In this document: positions 46,149-59,073 of the stretch, one piece after another
Layout: each line of letters begins with the position of its first letter
Position numbering within the stretch: position 1 is the stretch's first letter
Assembly (NCBI RefSeq): GCF_000524195.1
Contig: NW_020170435.1
Location: 93,627-157,626 of the forward strand
Direction: 5' to 3'
From: Echinococcus granulosus
Lineage: Eukaryota; Platyhelminthes; Cestoda; Cyclophyllidea; Taeniidae
DNA length: 64,000 nucleotides
The notes under the pieces: model-generated
Told to the model about the DNA's origin: nothing
Database searches by the model: none
The model's input: only the letters and a program-made list of their open reading frames with translations
Position numbers and translations under genes: made by a program

Positions 46149-46508
46149 AGGAATATCGAATTACAGGAAAATCTGAGACAAACGGAAAGGAATTACGCCT
46201 TGAACACGTTTTAAAGTTCCTTCAGCAAGATATTTTCACCTCTAAGAGAAAAAGTAGTGACCGTAGTGTTTTATTTTAAAGGGATTTAGTTAAATTATGC
46301 AAAATAAGTGGTTGCTTTGACTGCTCAAGGCCTTAATCCCTCTTTAGCGCGGGTTGTTTGATTTCAATCAGAGGTTGCACAGAAATTTCAGTCACTAAAG
46401 CCGCTTTCTCTGCAAAACAATGCACATCCAGGCCTGACTGGCTTGAGAATACTTAAGAAGCTCAAATGATGTTATCAACAAGTGAAATCGCATCCCTCTG
46501 ACCGATTA

Positions 46509-47285
46509 CTAAGCGGTAAAGTCGTGCAAAGGGAGGATGTTGGATGTGGAGGCCTCTTTCCGTAACGACAAATAACAGAAGTATCTGTACTGCTGTAGCT
46601 CACTCTCCAGTTGGCTTGACAATAACCCACTTTGGAGGTTTGGAGGGAGCGACGACAAATTGCTGCATTCATCGAATACGATGACGGAAGTCGGTGAAAT
46701 CTTGCCACTCCAATTCCGGCTCAAGCGCCACAGAGGTTACCGAATCCGAGCAAAATAGCAGGAGAAAGATGTAAGTGTACAAAAAATATGGCGAATCTAT
46801 TAGCTTAGGCAGATGAAGCAGCCTCCACTTTCGATTAAATTCCTGGGTTTTTGGCTATCAGGCATCAATCAAAGCATGGGTGGGAAAGTGGGCCTCGTCC
46901 AACACTCCGGGCATGATTTTTCCCTGTCTATGTTGCCTCTAGACAAGTGTTACTGCGGGATGACTGGAAACGGGAGAATGATGACCAATTCTAAAATCTG
47001 ATTTACAAAAGGTCCCAATTTGAGGAAATGCTGCAATCTTGAGCGCCCTGTCCCAAATGCAGAGGGTGTGGTAGTCAGGACTACGGGCTAGACGCACAGC
47101 ACGTGCTGGCACTGGCAGGTTGGAGCGTTCTCTCTCTCAAGCACATCCACTGCGCTCATATTCTCTTCCACGGGCGGGACAGAGGACTGCCTGTGGTAAG
47201 AGTGGGAGACATCATTGAAGTGAAGCAAGGGTCGGTGTTGTGATTTAGAAGTTGTTAAACAATCCCATCTCCTCATTCTTCTCAT
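46509..47285 (-). other. Possible exon-like open frames, minus strand
   Basis: Two minus-strand frames, 47088-47285 (ends CQCQHVLCV) and 46509-46724 (ends STSNILPLHDFTA), have protein-like composition, and the interval between them is also open over tens of codons. I could not place donors and acceptors joining them and recognise no domain. Recorded as a place to look rather than a gene call. Confidence 0.2.
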
Positions 47286-50200
47286 CTGGTGGTTCTACTT
47301 AGGGAGAAGAAGGAAGAACATGCCTGCAGCCTCGGAGGGCTTCCCTATCTGAATAACAACTAGTCTTATTTTGGAGGAGACTGACCTCTTACGCCTGCAG
47401 AGAAGTTAAAACTTAGAAGGCCGCGCTGATGTCTCGTAAATGCTCGGGTGAGTCCACAGCGAGGCGGAACTATTTCGCCCACTTACCAAAAGTGACGCAC
47501 TAATTAGACAGCTGAATAATTCAGCTAGTGAGTGGAGTCAACTAGATAGGAACATTGAAGCTTTTTCATAAGCGCGTGCTAAAGGAATCAAATTCCACTG
47601 ACATTTAGGCTTCATTTTACATTCGGGCAGATATTACGTGGTAAATCTGCTCTTGAGCCCTTCACCTTAATGAACAATTTGGTCAAGTTCTTTAAGTGAT
47701 TCTTACAACATCATCGGTTCTTTCCCCTTGGTCGATTCAGGCGTCGCCTTGGTGACGCGGCTTACTGTTCATTGGTTAGCCTTATATCGCCAACCACCCG
47801 CTAGCCCACAAATACAAAATGTCAATGTCTTGCTTTGGGTTTGTGTTGTAAGTTGTAGATTCATGTCTACATCAAGAAAGATTCCTTCGCTGATGGCAAT
47901 GTCTGCAAGCAGATTTAATTTCAAAGCAGCCGAGATAGGCAAGACTTCTAGTCAAAGCTGGAAAATGAAGAGATAGACAGGTAGATGGAGGTCCTATCGA
48001 ATCCTCATCCCCCAGGTTCATCTTCCTAACCTTTTCACTTAATGGTCAAATGACAAAATTATGTAATCACACAGTAGATATGCCGCAGACAGGTGGGCAC
48101 TGAGATAGAAGGAAAATTAGCTAAAACAGCCTTATTTCATCCCAGCCTTAATGCCTTGCCAAATGCTAGATAGCGTCCGCCCCCATGTAGACCCATGCGG
48201 GGTGGGAAAAAGTCCCAACAAAATTATGTAAAAAAGAAAAGTACTTACTAGAAAATCGCAAATAAAAAGCACCTAAAAGCGCCTTTATCCTCTTCTCTTA
48301 AATCATTAAAATATAGCAATATTTTCTACCTTTAAGTGCCGTATCAAGTGCCAGGTTTTTAATGAACGATTAAATTGCTACCACCTTATCGGGGGAGTTA
48401 TTTTTTTCTCCAGAATTTTCACAGTTATTTAAGTTTATTTTGCTTGTGCTGTAGCATTCGGTCCACGTCTGTGGTCTTCCAAACCATCTGTGTTGTGTTG
48501 GTAAGGACTAATCCAAGCCCAGTGAACAACGAATCGGCTCTCGCCAGCTGAATGCCGAAGCAGAAGGGTAAAAAAGAAGGTTGGATAGTTGTAGACTAAC
48601 CACAAAATGACTTTCGACAAAGTGTTTACAACCAGAACACGGTGTTTTCGTCTCTCACCGACTGTAGGCGTGTCAAATCCCAAATTAGTTGCATTCTAGC
48701 CCCATAAATCGGCCTTGACCTTACCATAGTTACGGGGCCTATTAAAGTCCCTCCCTAGGTGATACCGGTAGACGAGGCGGACCCAACGAGAGGGCAAATA
48801 GGTTAGTATCCGGAAAAGAAGCTTTGGTGAATAAATAATTACCCTCTTCTACGATCCCTAGGTGAAGTATTTAGGGAGAGCAGTACAGGGGAAACACGTG
48901 GCCATTCACATTTTATCCACCCAGAGGGCGCATTAATACCTTATCACTTTAAATGCCACGACTCTCTTCGTCTATTTCCAACCTTCACATGATTAGTTAA
49001 ACATGGAGAAATCTTCTTTCTTTAGGTAAGATTTATTGCATAGAAGTATCGTTCCCTTTAAGGCTATCAGCTCTTACAACCCTCTAGACAGAGGATAAAA
49101 GCAGGGCCTCGATAGCGAAACATTGACCTTCGAGTTTTGCGCTGAGGGCTCCAAAACAGGCTTAAAAATCTCGCCACATTGAAGCACAGTTTGACAATTT
49201 CGCGTCCATTGTCACTGGTAAATGCATGCAAGGCCGTCTTTGGAACCTTCATGCGGCCAAAATATTAACGCCGTTGAGAGCCTCGCCGTGGCATGAACCA
49301 ACCCTCCAAGTAACCTTGGTGCATTTGCACTTACTGCATAACAATTTAATGTGGAGAAACCTGATCCTCCAAACTGTGTAGGATTTCGTCCATTTCCCTA
49401 CTTCTGGTCTTACATGTATTCCTTTTACAGGTATTTGTTTTGCATTGATAAAAGTTTTACTTACTTAATGCAATCGCCCAAATTTGTACTTTCAGATGAT
49501 TTATTCGAGGTATGGAAGACTTTAATTATGTCCTCTCCCACCACCTTCCAAATAGGGGTGAGTTAAGCCTGTCTTCCTTGCGGATAATGCGCTGTAAGCT
49601 TCCAATCGAGTTCTCCGCTTAGCATTTGGAGAAGGTGAAAGAGGCTGCAGTAGAAAGCACCACCTAAAACCAATCAAGGATGTATCTCAACCAACCAACC
49701 AAACAACCAACACGTTGTGCTGGTTCGCCTACAGACAGACTCGTTTAGTAGGTAACTCTACTCAAGCCAACGGGAAGTTTTGTAAGCAATTTGTTGTCCT
49801 CCTTTTGCCTTAGAAACCACTGGAACATAAACTGGTGAATAAGTGGGGAAAAAGTTCCCTTTTTCTATGAGGAAGGATAAGATCCCACGCTTCAAAGAGT
49901 AGGGAAATTTGCTTCCTATCACACTGTAGTTGGGATGGGATGAGGAAAAAGAGGTACCTTCTCAACACCATCCTCGGCTTCCTCATTCCCTTTCCGACAC
50001 TTTTCCTTTCCACGGTATTAGCCTTAAACAATCACATGGGCGACGGACAGTAGACAGGTGGGAAGGCGAGGGGGAAGGGTAGAAACGGGGTTAGACAGGC
50101 CCAGGGATGTTTGTTTTTGAGGGCAAGACGTTTTATAAGTCTATTTTGCAATTTGTTTTGCGTCTCGTCATTTGGGAGCAAAAATAGGTAATCTTTACGT

Positions 50201-51960
50201 TTTTTGTCCGAAATCCCTTGATTGCCCCAACACCTGACATGTACAAACCATTAGAAGGTGGCGTGTTTTTTCCGCATTAAGTCATCACATAAAATCCAAG
50301 GGAGATGAGAGATTTTGTGGAAGAAAAAAAGGGAAAAAATACACTCTATCTCACGCGACCGCCGTGAAGTACTGCATTCAAGTTGACACTCGTACCACAG
50401 AAAGGTGGAGCAAGGCATAAATTTAAAATAAGAAATATAAACTTCGAATTTTCCGCCAGTGAAAACAAAGTTGGTTTTGTTGTGCTCAAAATCTATTATT
50501 CATCTCTGGACTGCTTTGCCTCCCTTCCAACCGGGCTTTTGGCAGTCAGAAGCTCGTTGGTTGTCCTCGGCCTCAGACAACTAAAAAATAAGTGATAATA
50601 AATTTTAAACGTCACACAAATTACCTGATTCACTTGAACAACCTCTCAAGGCGTGAAACTGTTTTTTCAAACTGCCTTCTGTTTATTTGGCTTGTTATTT
50701 TGTCCCCGCGACATGATGGTAGACACGTGACATCGAAGAGACCGTACCAGAGGAATGGGCTAGATGAGGAAGGAGCAGGGTCGCCCTTTCGCCTCCTTCA
50801 CCTCCCTCCCCTCCTGTTTTCCAGTCACAACTGTAGTGGGTTCTACGCGGTCTTAACGCAAAAAAAATGACTTAACAACATGAGGCATGCGGGGGTTCTC
50901 CGGTTGACTAGCCCCAGATGCTCTTCTGAGAGAGGGAGAAGGATTTGCAGTACAGTTTTTAATTGTGCCACACTAAATCCTAGTCTAATCTGTAATTCCT
51001 TACATTTTTTTTAATCACAGGGATTCCTCCTATGAGAAAATGTGCTCACAACCAAATTTGTAGGGGGTCCGATGTGTGCAAAATTATTTACCGTCATTTA
51101 AAGAAGATTTCCAAGGGGGGTGTGGGGCACCTGATGTAAAGATTTTTTTGCATTATAATCAAACCACAGTGAACCTTACTAGTTTAAAGTTGGGAAAGGA
51201 GCTTTCTTTCCATCTCTCCTTCCCAACTCCATTTTTCCGTAGTAGTTTCGCCGCGGGATGTTCCGTAACGGATACTTTTATTCCAATTCCATCGCGTGTA
51301 CAGCACGCACGGCTCAGAATTGGATAATCCTATTATTGTCTTTGACTCATGCCCCTCTAGGTCTTCCAACATGAACAGCTTAACAATTCCGCTTGAAGAC
51401 TCTTTGAAGGGACAACCCAGCTGCTTGGGTGTCCATAACACTGACACCCCTGCGGTGTCTACTATTAAGGTCGATGCATGGCCGACACGAATAACGACCA
51501 CATAAAAATTGGAATTAGTGGTTTCGGGATTGGCGGCGATTTTGTAGACAGCCTTTTTATGGTTTTTTCCAAAAAAGGGGGCAAATTTTTACGGAGAGCT
51601 CAGTAAGCCAGAACTGACACACATATGTGACGTCTAGATTTTCTTATCGTTTCGTTATCCTCATAGTTAATTTAAAGGCAACAAACTTGAGATAACCTAT
51701 TCTTGGTCAGAAAAATGATATTTCTCAGTTGCTTTTTTTTCCAAAATATCCTGACACATAATGCCTGTGGTAGTGGTAAGAGTTTCCCAAGTCCCCGCCA
51801 CTAACGGTGAAGGTGTTAACAGTTCAGTGACTCATTACAAATTTCCTAAAAATTAAACAATTTTAAGGAAATGAAATTTGTTTAGCTAATCCAAACGCAC
51901 CAACCAGATACCAAGTAAGCTGGGAGTTTTCAACCAGGTGGAATTGGTCCTATTCGTTAG
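47286..51960. other. Spacer, no gene recognised
   Basis: About 4.7 kb. Opposed open frames at 51184-51505 on both strands have no domain. The CACATATGTG palindrome occurs at 51616-51632. A short (AACC)n-like run lies near 49690. Otherwise ordinary AT-rich DNA. Confidence 0.45.
51616..51632. repeat. CACATATGTG palindromic motif, copy 1
   Basis: GACACACATATGTGACG. It is closely related to the motifs at 54544, 61628 and 61798. Confidence 0.6.
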
Positions 51961-51981
51961 GCCATAACATCCGAGCCAGTG

Positions 51982-52022
51982 ATTGGCCCCACTGGACGAA
52001 CCAATCAGCGACAAGAAATTGG
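51982..52022. promoter_or_regulatory. Cluster of three CCAAT/ATTGG boxes before the LRR gene
   Basis: ATTGG at 51982, CCAAT at 52001 and ATTGG at 52018 lie about 100-140 nt upstream of the ATG at 52122. This is the usual spacing for NF-Y-type CCAAT elements. Function is inferred from sequence and position only. Confidence 0.35.
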
Positions 52023-52121
52023 CCTAATTGTCAACTGTTTGGAGTTCCTCCAAATCATTGTGCTTGTGTATGTAGGTAAAAGCAAGTGCTCCATAGTCCC
52101 GCTACTCGTGAAGGCAAGAAA

Positions 52122-53717
52122 ATGTATTTTAATTGGTGTCTAGTAAGTTTTGTGTCCACCTTTACTTTGGCCCTCCTGCCTCCAAATAAGGCGTCACCTG
52201 TGGAAACTCCTTCACTTGGAGATGAAATATGCCAGATCACCGATACCCACACTGCCATCTGTTATGTCCAGTGTTTTGAGGATATTACCAGTCTTCTGGC
52301 ACCAGGGACAGATCAGAGCCTTATAAGGCATCTAATTGTTTACCAAACGAATACACACTGCTATTCCGAAGTGGGATTGGAGGTGTTCAACGAATTTACA
52401 AGTCTTCAACAACTACTCTACACTGGAACTGTATGTCCATTCCCTACTTTGCCTAATTTGAGCAATATAACACATTTAAGCTTTACACTCACTGCGGCTG
52501 CCTCCACAAGCACCGAGGAGTTTATCTGGAACAATTCTACAAGAACCGAGATACCACAGCTGGAAAAGTTGGTTGTCACTGAAAACTGCTGTGGATTATT
52601 TCAGGGCACTATTGTAGCTCCTCACTTGCAACATCTTTCTTTCCGTTGTTCAAAAATGTCCTCCTACATCTCAGGAGTGAATGAAACCAGAAACAAGTTG
52701 ATACTTATAACGCCGGAGCTGAAATATCTGGACTATCAAGAAAGTGCTTCGGGATTTCCTATCTCCAGTGCATCCAATTTGCCCTATCTACAAACCCTCC
52801 TTGTAACATTCAACACGGAGTTCTCTGAAAATCGTGTCATTACTTCGGATTCGCTTAACTTATCTTCTGTAAGGGAGTTGACCTTCTCCCAAGGTGAGTA
52901 TGGTCATATCTTCGGGTATGAACCCTACCAGTGTGTGGAACTTGGTGAGACAAATTTAACACACATAACTCTGGTACAACCACCAAGAGGTTCAACAACT
53001 TGTCCGTCAGTTTGGAAGTGTATTTCCTGCACTCCATCCAATCAGAACAACTCAGAAGGCGTACAACTTGTAAATATTTTCACCCATTCCTCTACCAGCG
53101 CCAATTTTAGTTCCCTTTTACCGAACGTGACACTGAACACCACCGACTTGAAATTCAATCATGCTCCACTTCTACAAGTGGACGGCGAAGCATTGCGACG
53201 ATTTTCTCACCTTCGCAGTCTTCACGTGGGAGAAGTGAGGAGTACCCTTCAGTACAATGGAGTAGTAACACTATTGGGCAATCCTTTTAAGGCTTTACAG
53301 AGGCCACAAACATTCCAATTTCTTCACCTGGTCTTATTAAAGTGTGACTGTGAGGAGTATGATACATTTGCATGGCTCAGGGAGCAAAACCCCACCTTCG
53401 AGGGGGAAATTCAATGCATCACAGTACCTCCAACCAATAGTACCGAGGAGGAGATAGCTGTGAACACGTCAATAAGTATCACGAATTTTTTACAAAAACT
53501 AGCGAAACAATGTGTTACCACTCCAGTTACGGAAGTGGTGAATACCTCCACAACTGATCAATTTGTCCTCCGAACAGCAACAACAACAACAACAACGATG
53601 ACGACAACGACAAAGATGACGTTAACAACGACAAGTGTTGCGAATTCACGACTACTTCCAACAGCAACAACAACATTGACAGTGTATACAACTTTATTAT
53701 TGTCAACATTACTCTAG
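52122..53717 (+). CDS. Secreted, probably GPI-anchored leucine-rich-repeat surface glycoprotein
   Basis: A single-exon ORF of 531 aa. An N-terminal hydrophobic segment (residues about 6-19, then PPNKASP) is a signal peptide. Irregular LRR-like units follow (ITHLSFTL, LEKLVVTENC, LQHLSF, LQTLLVTF, VRELTFSQ, LRSLHVGEV). An LRRCT-like cap has CDCEEYDTFAWLREQ and later Cys residues (about 410-465). About a dozen N-x-S/T sites are present. A Thr-rich, mucin-like stalk (about 485-520) ends in a short hydrophobic tail (VYTTLLLSTLL) without a cytosolic part, as in GPI-anchored proteins. Role unknown; adhesion or host-facing surface function is plausible in a parasite. ATG 52122 is used because it places the signal peptide at the N-terminus; the frame opens 12 codons earlier at a GTG. 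AATAAA lies at 53755. Confidence 0.85.
   Translation: MYFNWCLVSFVSTFTLALLPPNKASPVETPSLGDEICQITDTHTAICYVQCFEDITSLLAPGTDQSLIRHLIVYQTNTHCYSEVGLEVFNEFTSLQQLLYTGTVCPFPTLPNLSNITHLSFTLTAAASTSTEEFIWNNSTRTEIPQLEKLVVTENCCGLFQGTIVAPHLQHLSFRCSKMSSYISGVNETRNKLILITPELKYLDYQESASGFPISSASNLPYLQTLLVTFNTEFSENRVITSDSLNLSSVRELTFSQGEYGHIFGYEPYQCVELGETNLTHITLVQPPRGSTTCPSVWKCISCTPSNQNNSEGVQLVNIFTHSSTSANFSSLLPNVTLNTTDLKFNHAPLLQVDGEALRRFSHLRSLHVGEVRSTLQYNGVVTLLGNPFKALQRPQTFQFLHLVLLKCDCEEYDTFAWLREQNPTFEGEIQCITVPPTNSTEEEIAVNTSISITNFLQKLAKQCVTTPVTEVVNTSTTDQFVLRTATTTTTTMTTTTKMTLTTTSVANSRLLPTATTTLTVYTTLLLSTLL
53577..53640 (+). repeat. ACA/ACG triplet tract encoding the Thr-rich stalk
   Basis: A run of ACA, ACG and ATG triplets inside the LRR gene codes for consecutive threonines with a few Met/Lys. 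Such a tract is prone to length change in frame. Confidence 0.8.
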
Positions 53718-53754
53718 CTCTCTTGGCTTCTAAATGTGATAGGGTTTTGAGTGG

Positions 53755-53760
53755 AATAAA
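53755..53760 (+). terminator. Polyadenylation signal, LRR gene
   Basis: AATAAA 38 nt after the stop codon, a compact 3' UTR. Confidence 0.6.
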
Positions 53761-54543
53761 GTAGGAGTTGCTCTGGAAATCCACATTTTTTTCCGCGACC
53801 CATTATTCGACCGATTAGCCAGTGATTGGGGGCAAGGTTGGGGGTAGGCAACGAGTTCACTGCAGAATTTTACCTTTTACCCAGTGTTTAAAGGGGTGAA
53901 AGAGGGGGAGTTGAACAAAAAAAAGAAAAAAAGCCTTAGTAAAAGACAGATTTTAATCAACTAGGTATTTACGGGGAGTGTCCTCATCAGGAAACAGGCG
54001 AAAAAAGCCAATCGCCGTTGTGTAAACCAACTTTAACCTGTTTGGCGTTCGTTTTTATCTGTCATTTAGTGTTTATTCTACCCTAGGTCTTCAGTCGTCG
54101 TTTGCGGGAGAGATTAATGAAACGTATTTCAGTCTAGAAGACCCCGGACAGGTTGACAGCCTCAAATAGACTGGTTATTTCGTTGGGTAAACCAACAAAG
54201 CCTTGTCACTGATTTTACGCCGTGGATATGAAGGAAAAAGCGGCAAAAAATTGGTCTAAAATATGGCAGGCCTGAGTGACCGCAAAGTGAAATAAATGAG
54301 GTGCTGAAATGCCGAAAAGCTTCCAAGCTCTCAGAGATTCCGCTGACCTACAAATGTCATGACCCCTGACACAACTGAAATGACTAATTTAGGCGCTATT
54401 CAGTAAATAGAAATATGTTTTTTTCTCTGCAGATCAAAAAAATTTGGACTTTGCCTCTTTTTTTTCTTTGCTTAAAAAGTAACCGATCGGATTGAGGCCT
54501 GATTTGGTACAACCGGTTGCTGTTAGATAGACAAAAAACATAT

Positions 54544-54559
54544 GTCACATATTTGTGAC
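54544..54559. repeat. CACATATGTG palindromic motif, copy 2 (one mismatch)
   Basis: GTCACATATTTGTGAC followed by GCTAG. The GTGACGCT flank is shared with the copy at 61798. Confidence 0.6.
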
Positions 54560-57500
54560 GCTAGTAATGAACATGTTTAATGACTACATTTACTGGATAC
54601 TACTTCCTTAAGCAGGATCGAGAAGTTTAGCATCAAAGGGAATAACATGATTCATTTATTTGAGGGTTCATAAGAAAGCTGATTAATTAGGCCAATTGGA
54701 AAGGTATGGCAGTGTCTTTGAGTTAACATGACATCTAAATTACATCGCTTTTGAGCAATTAAATCATCACACAAAAGGAGGAGCATCCATTGGTAAGTAA
54801 ATTTTGCGTCAAGCTGTTTTGATCGACGGGCAGGTAATAAGTTCTCTCTGAAGACATGAAGGGTCTGACTGGCGTTTCGTGAACGGAATCTCGTAGCATC
54901 GAGCTGAAACTCACGTCAATGTATACGTTGCCGGAGAGAATATCACTTTAGAACACGCCCTCTCCTTATTCTTCTCCCTCCAATTCCATGTCTTGGCCTC
55001 AAGGTTCCCAAAGACGCTCCTCCGTCTCAGACATTACAAAGTAGTCGGTGGAATGAAACCACCCAGGTGCTTCTCATTAGCACCAGTAGCTTGGCGCTGT
55101 TCAGGGTGAGTTGATACTTTATAGCGAGTCTACTTCAAATGCAACCGGCTATTGGTAGAAAAATTTGCCACAAGAAAAGTTATTTTTCACCGAGTTCTCC
55201 TTAAAGGGTCGTAAAATTGGCAGAAACATCGTAGCATTTGGCAAAAACCTATCAATTATGTTTGTTCATTGAAGTGATGCAGCACATTTTAAGGAGTGCG
55301 ATGACCTATGCGGGCACTTTGTTCCCCGCATGTTGTATTTTCGTTCGCCGACATGGCCTTCTGTTGATGCTGGAAGCATCCCAACTCCTCCGAAAGACGC
55401 GATTTGCTACATTCATGTCAGGTTACAAAAATCCAACCGCTAGAAGTTGCTACCTAACAAACAGTCTCCAAATAATAGGGGAAAACATCAAATAAACTTA
55501 AAGATTCTGTAACCAGTTGAAAACATTTTTCGGCATTGGTACGTCATCTCTCTGTTAAAATTTGGCCAATCTTAAATAGAATGACACTTACTTGACATTG
55601 GTGGAATTTAAACTCTTATTTAATAATCCATTTAGGATGCATTATTGCTTAATAGAGAAAAGCTTTTATATTTGGCGCCGATTTTAAGTTGTATTGGCAT
55701 AACAAACCCCTTTTAGTGTGATTGAAACAGTTACCGACAATCTGCTTTCCAGATGCAATTTTACCAAAAGCGTGCATTCATAGTTTGATGGCAGTATTTG
55801 CCGAGGTGTCCGGCTCGAAGCCCGTGTCGTACTTTTTGGCATGGCTCGAGCGGAGGTGTGACAATTGTCGTAACGTGTGAGATGCGAGCGATTATCCGCA
55901 TGTGTCGTCATGCCTTCTTTAACACCTTGCAAATTTTTTTTCGATCTCTAAAAGTACAAAATATCAGTTGGACAAGCCAAGTGCGATTGTGGTTCGTTTG
56001 CCTTTCAAACTGCGTTTACCTTTGTTCCAAAGCCATGCGAGCTACTCGTCAAATTCAGAGGTACATTGAGAGAAGGCACAGTTCGAAATTAAGAGACTTT
56101 AATGATGTAATTTTATTGATGAGTAGGTGAATATAAGATAGGCTAGGAGGCTCAAGATTATTAGTAGAATGGTCATTAGCGTACTAGTGCAAATAAAATA
56201 ACCAGGTTGTGAGCTTGTTAGAAGTCGATTACAATGATGCCTAAAGTGAGTGATAATGAGGAGAGGCATTTGCAACTATCAAAACTGAGGGAGGGGGAAA
56301 TGTAGCGGAAGAAAAGAAACAAAGCATATTTTTTTCACCCACATGCATTAACAGATGACATTGAGTTTGAAAAAATTCAAGTATTTCTTTACGTTTTCCA
56401 ACTCAGAACATTTTAATGTGCACAAAGCATTTCTCATGGTCCTTTAGGGATATTTCTTCAATCTTTAAGCTATGTTTACATCACTATGGTAAAGTGGACA
56501 ACCAACAGTTAAGAATTTGGAAACTTTAAGGGTTAGGTAGCATGTTTTAGCTCCTAGTGGCAAAATGGCTTACAAAAGTTCAATTCACAACTGCCTGGTT
56601 TCCTACTGGGAAGGGACTACGTATTTTGCCCAACTAGTAAAACACGTTTAAAATGCCACCAACAAAGTAAAAATCAAAATTTACACATTGTTCGTCATTA
56701 ACTAGCAAAATGTTATTTCCAAGACTTAACAAGCTCTAATTAATTAATAGCAAACAATCGATTCAATGCACACATTTTCATTCTCGCGCAAATTATTTCG
56801 AGGTCAATTTAACAAAGGTATTGGTTAGTTGAAAATAAATATGTTCTTTTTTACAAGCAGCGCCTCCCATTTTTGACATAAGATCTTATTTGAAAAGGGT
56901 TTTATCCTAGAATTTTTTAAAGGAAATTTGCGTGTAAAAAATACAACAAATGGATAAAGGTTCGAATAAACGCCCGTGAAACGCGGACTTTTCAGTCTAT
57001 GCGGGCGGACCCTGCGTGATGGTGTGCGGCAGTCTGTGCGTACGTTTTTATCGGCCAGCACTTCTGTACTCTCTTCGAATGGCTTTTATACCAATTTAGA
57101 TGCTAGTTTGACTAGGAAGTGTGATGATTTCACAAGCCTCCTAGAGTCGAAGATTCCGACCAACTTTTGTTCTTGCAATCATAGGAATGTTTTCTACACT
57201 ACTACTGTTCAGCAGACGTATTGTATCATTAAAGAATGGGCATGGACACCTAGGGCATTTAGCATTAACTTCTTCAACTATTTTAGGGATGTATGATTAT
57301 TCTCGTTATTGGAGATTGTCAAAAAATAAGAATTGGATGATGGAAAATTAGGTAAATAGAAGAAGAGTTCTTCCCCACACTCTTGTCAATAGCATTTGTA
57401 AACAAAAATACTGACTTCTTTATTTTAGAACAAACAGACTAGCAAAGAACAATAAAACGTTGGGGTAAGGGTCAAAAGGTCACAGACCTTATGCATTGTA

Positions 57501-59049
57501 GGGAACACTAGCCGATGCAGCAGTAGCAATGGTGTCCATTTAGAACGAATACCAGAAAATGTTGAGAAGATTCTCAGTGAATGTGGCGGTATCTCCCGTC
57601 CGCTCATCACTAAGCACGCAATTGGGTTCTCCTATGAACAATTTTAACTTTAAGATTACCTCAAATATATTAGTGTTTGCAAAAAAAGTTTCCATGCACA
57701 CTTTCTCACTGTTTGCAGTGGCATCTGGAAGGAAATAACTTCTAGGGGAAGGTCGTACACACAAAATGCGGGCCTAGTTATTTTTCCGCGAATCAGTTGG
57801 TGCGTTTCCTGGCAATGTATAGTGAGTAGTGAACAGACAGTTTAAAGAAAACAAATTGTGTATCTCCTTGCTTAAAAATAAGTTAAAAAGTTCATTTCTT
57901 ACTGCACGTTGGTCGTTAACAATCAAGGAACGAAGCGTTATAGCGTGAGAGAAGTGAAAAGGCAGTGGATGGCACTTCTAAATTATTGTCAATGATTCAT
58001 TCATGTGTTTTGCTGCACTCGGCCATAAAATGGTCGTCCTAAAGGCAACATCTCAAAGCGCTCGACAACAGATTTGGCGAGAAGCCTGTACAGCTTTATA
58101 AACGGTTATAAAACCCGGTTCGTGAGGCATGTAGGCTGAGTTCAATATTCTCCACCTTGAAAGGTCAAGGTAGGGGGATAACTAGGTCAAGAACACATGG
58201 CAAGGCATAATGAGTCTATTGAACTGACTTACATCCACGCAAACGGACAAACCCATTTTATCGAGGTGCACCACTAAATGTGCGAATTTCTTCTGGTCAC
58301 CTGACACTGAAAGGCGATTAGGTGGCCATCATAATTCCCATGTCACCACATGCTTTGCCCATGGAAGGAGACACAGTGTCCATATGTGTGACCCTGGATA
58401 GGGCCGAGAATCCAACACAAGTAATCAAGAGGCGGAGGTTGTAATATGGTCATCTTCATTTCCCGACATCTATGAGTAAGAGCGGGTGCGTACATGACCG
58501 CTAGACATCTCCCAAGGACATAGAGTGCCTCCAAGAGCCCTAGGTGTTGTAATGCTGAGGAATTGGGTAAGAAATAGGGGAAGAAAGGAGCCCTGACAGA
58601 TCTGAGCTAAGCTTGGTTGGCTTATTCTCCTCACCCCTACTTTGGCGGTGGCGTAAGGTACCGCTAGGGATCACATGACAATGAAGCAGGCTTCCGACGA
58701 AGTTGGTTTCATCGCCGTTCGGAGGACCAGCATTAATAGAAAAAAAACGGGAGATCGGTTTGCCAAGAGCAACTTATCAAAGAGTTTAACGTGAGTGACG
58801 CCGAAACTGTCAATTAGGAGGAAAAAGTCGAAGTTCCCATCCATTCCATTGACAAATGACTGTCAATATTGCCCTGCCCTTCTCTCACGATTTAACGAAT
58901 CGTTTATGCATTGTTTATCCACCGGCATGGAGTAAGAAATGACTTTTGTAAGCATGGGCCGTAGGCAAACCGTCCATGCGTCACCCATCCCACATTTCCA
59001 AGACAGGCATCATCTGGTTCCCAGAGAGCTCTTTTTGTTTTTTGTTTGG

Positions 59050-59073
59050 GTGTGTGTGTGTGTGTGTGTGTGT
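59050..59073 (+). repeat. (GT)n microsatellite
   Basis: About twelve GT/TG units in uninterrupted succession. Confidence 0.95.

Noticed and set aside
45819..46214. Open frame encoding long histidine runs, and its antisense valine runs
   Set aside because: Produced by the (ACC)n microsatellite and the N gap, with no unique coding sequence on either side.
54544..54559. Palindrome as a transcription terminator hairpin
   Set aside because: No gene ends nearby and eukaryotic genes do not use such hairpins; better treated as a dispersed motif.
56976..57296. 106-codon plus-strand frame in the last spacer
   Set aside because: The frame begins at GTG, with no ATG nearby, no splice site and no domain.
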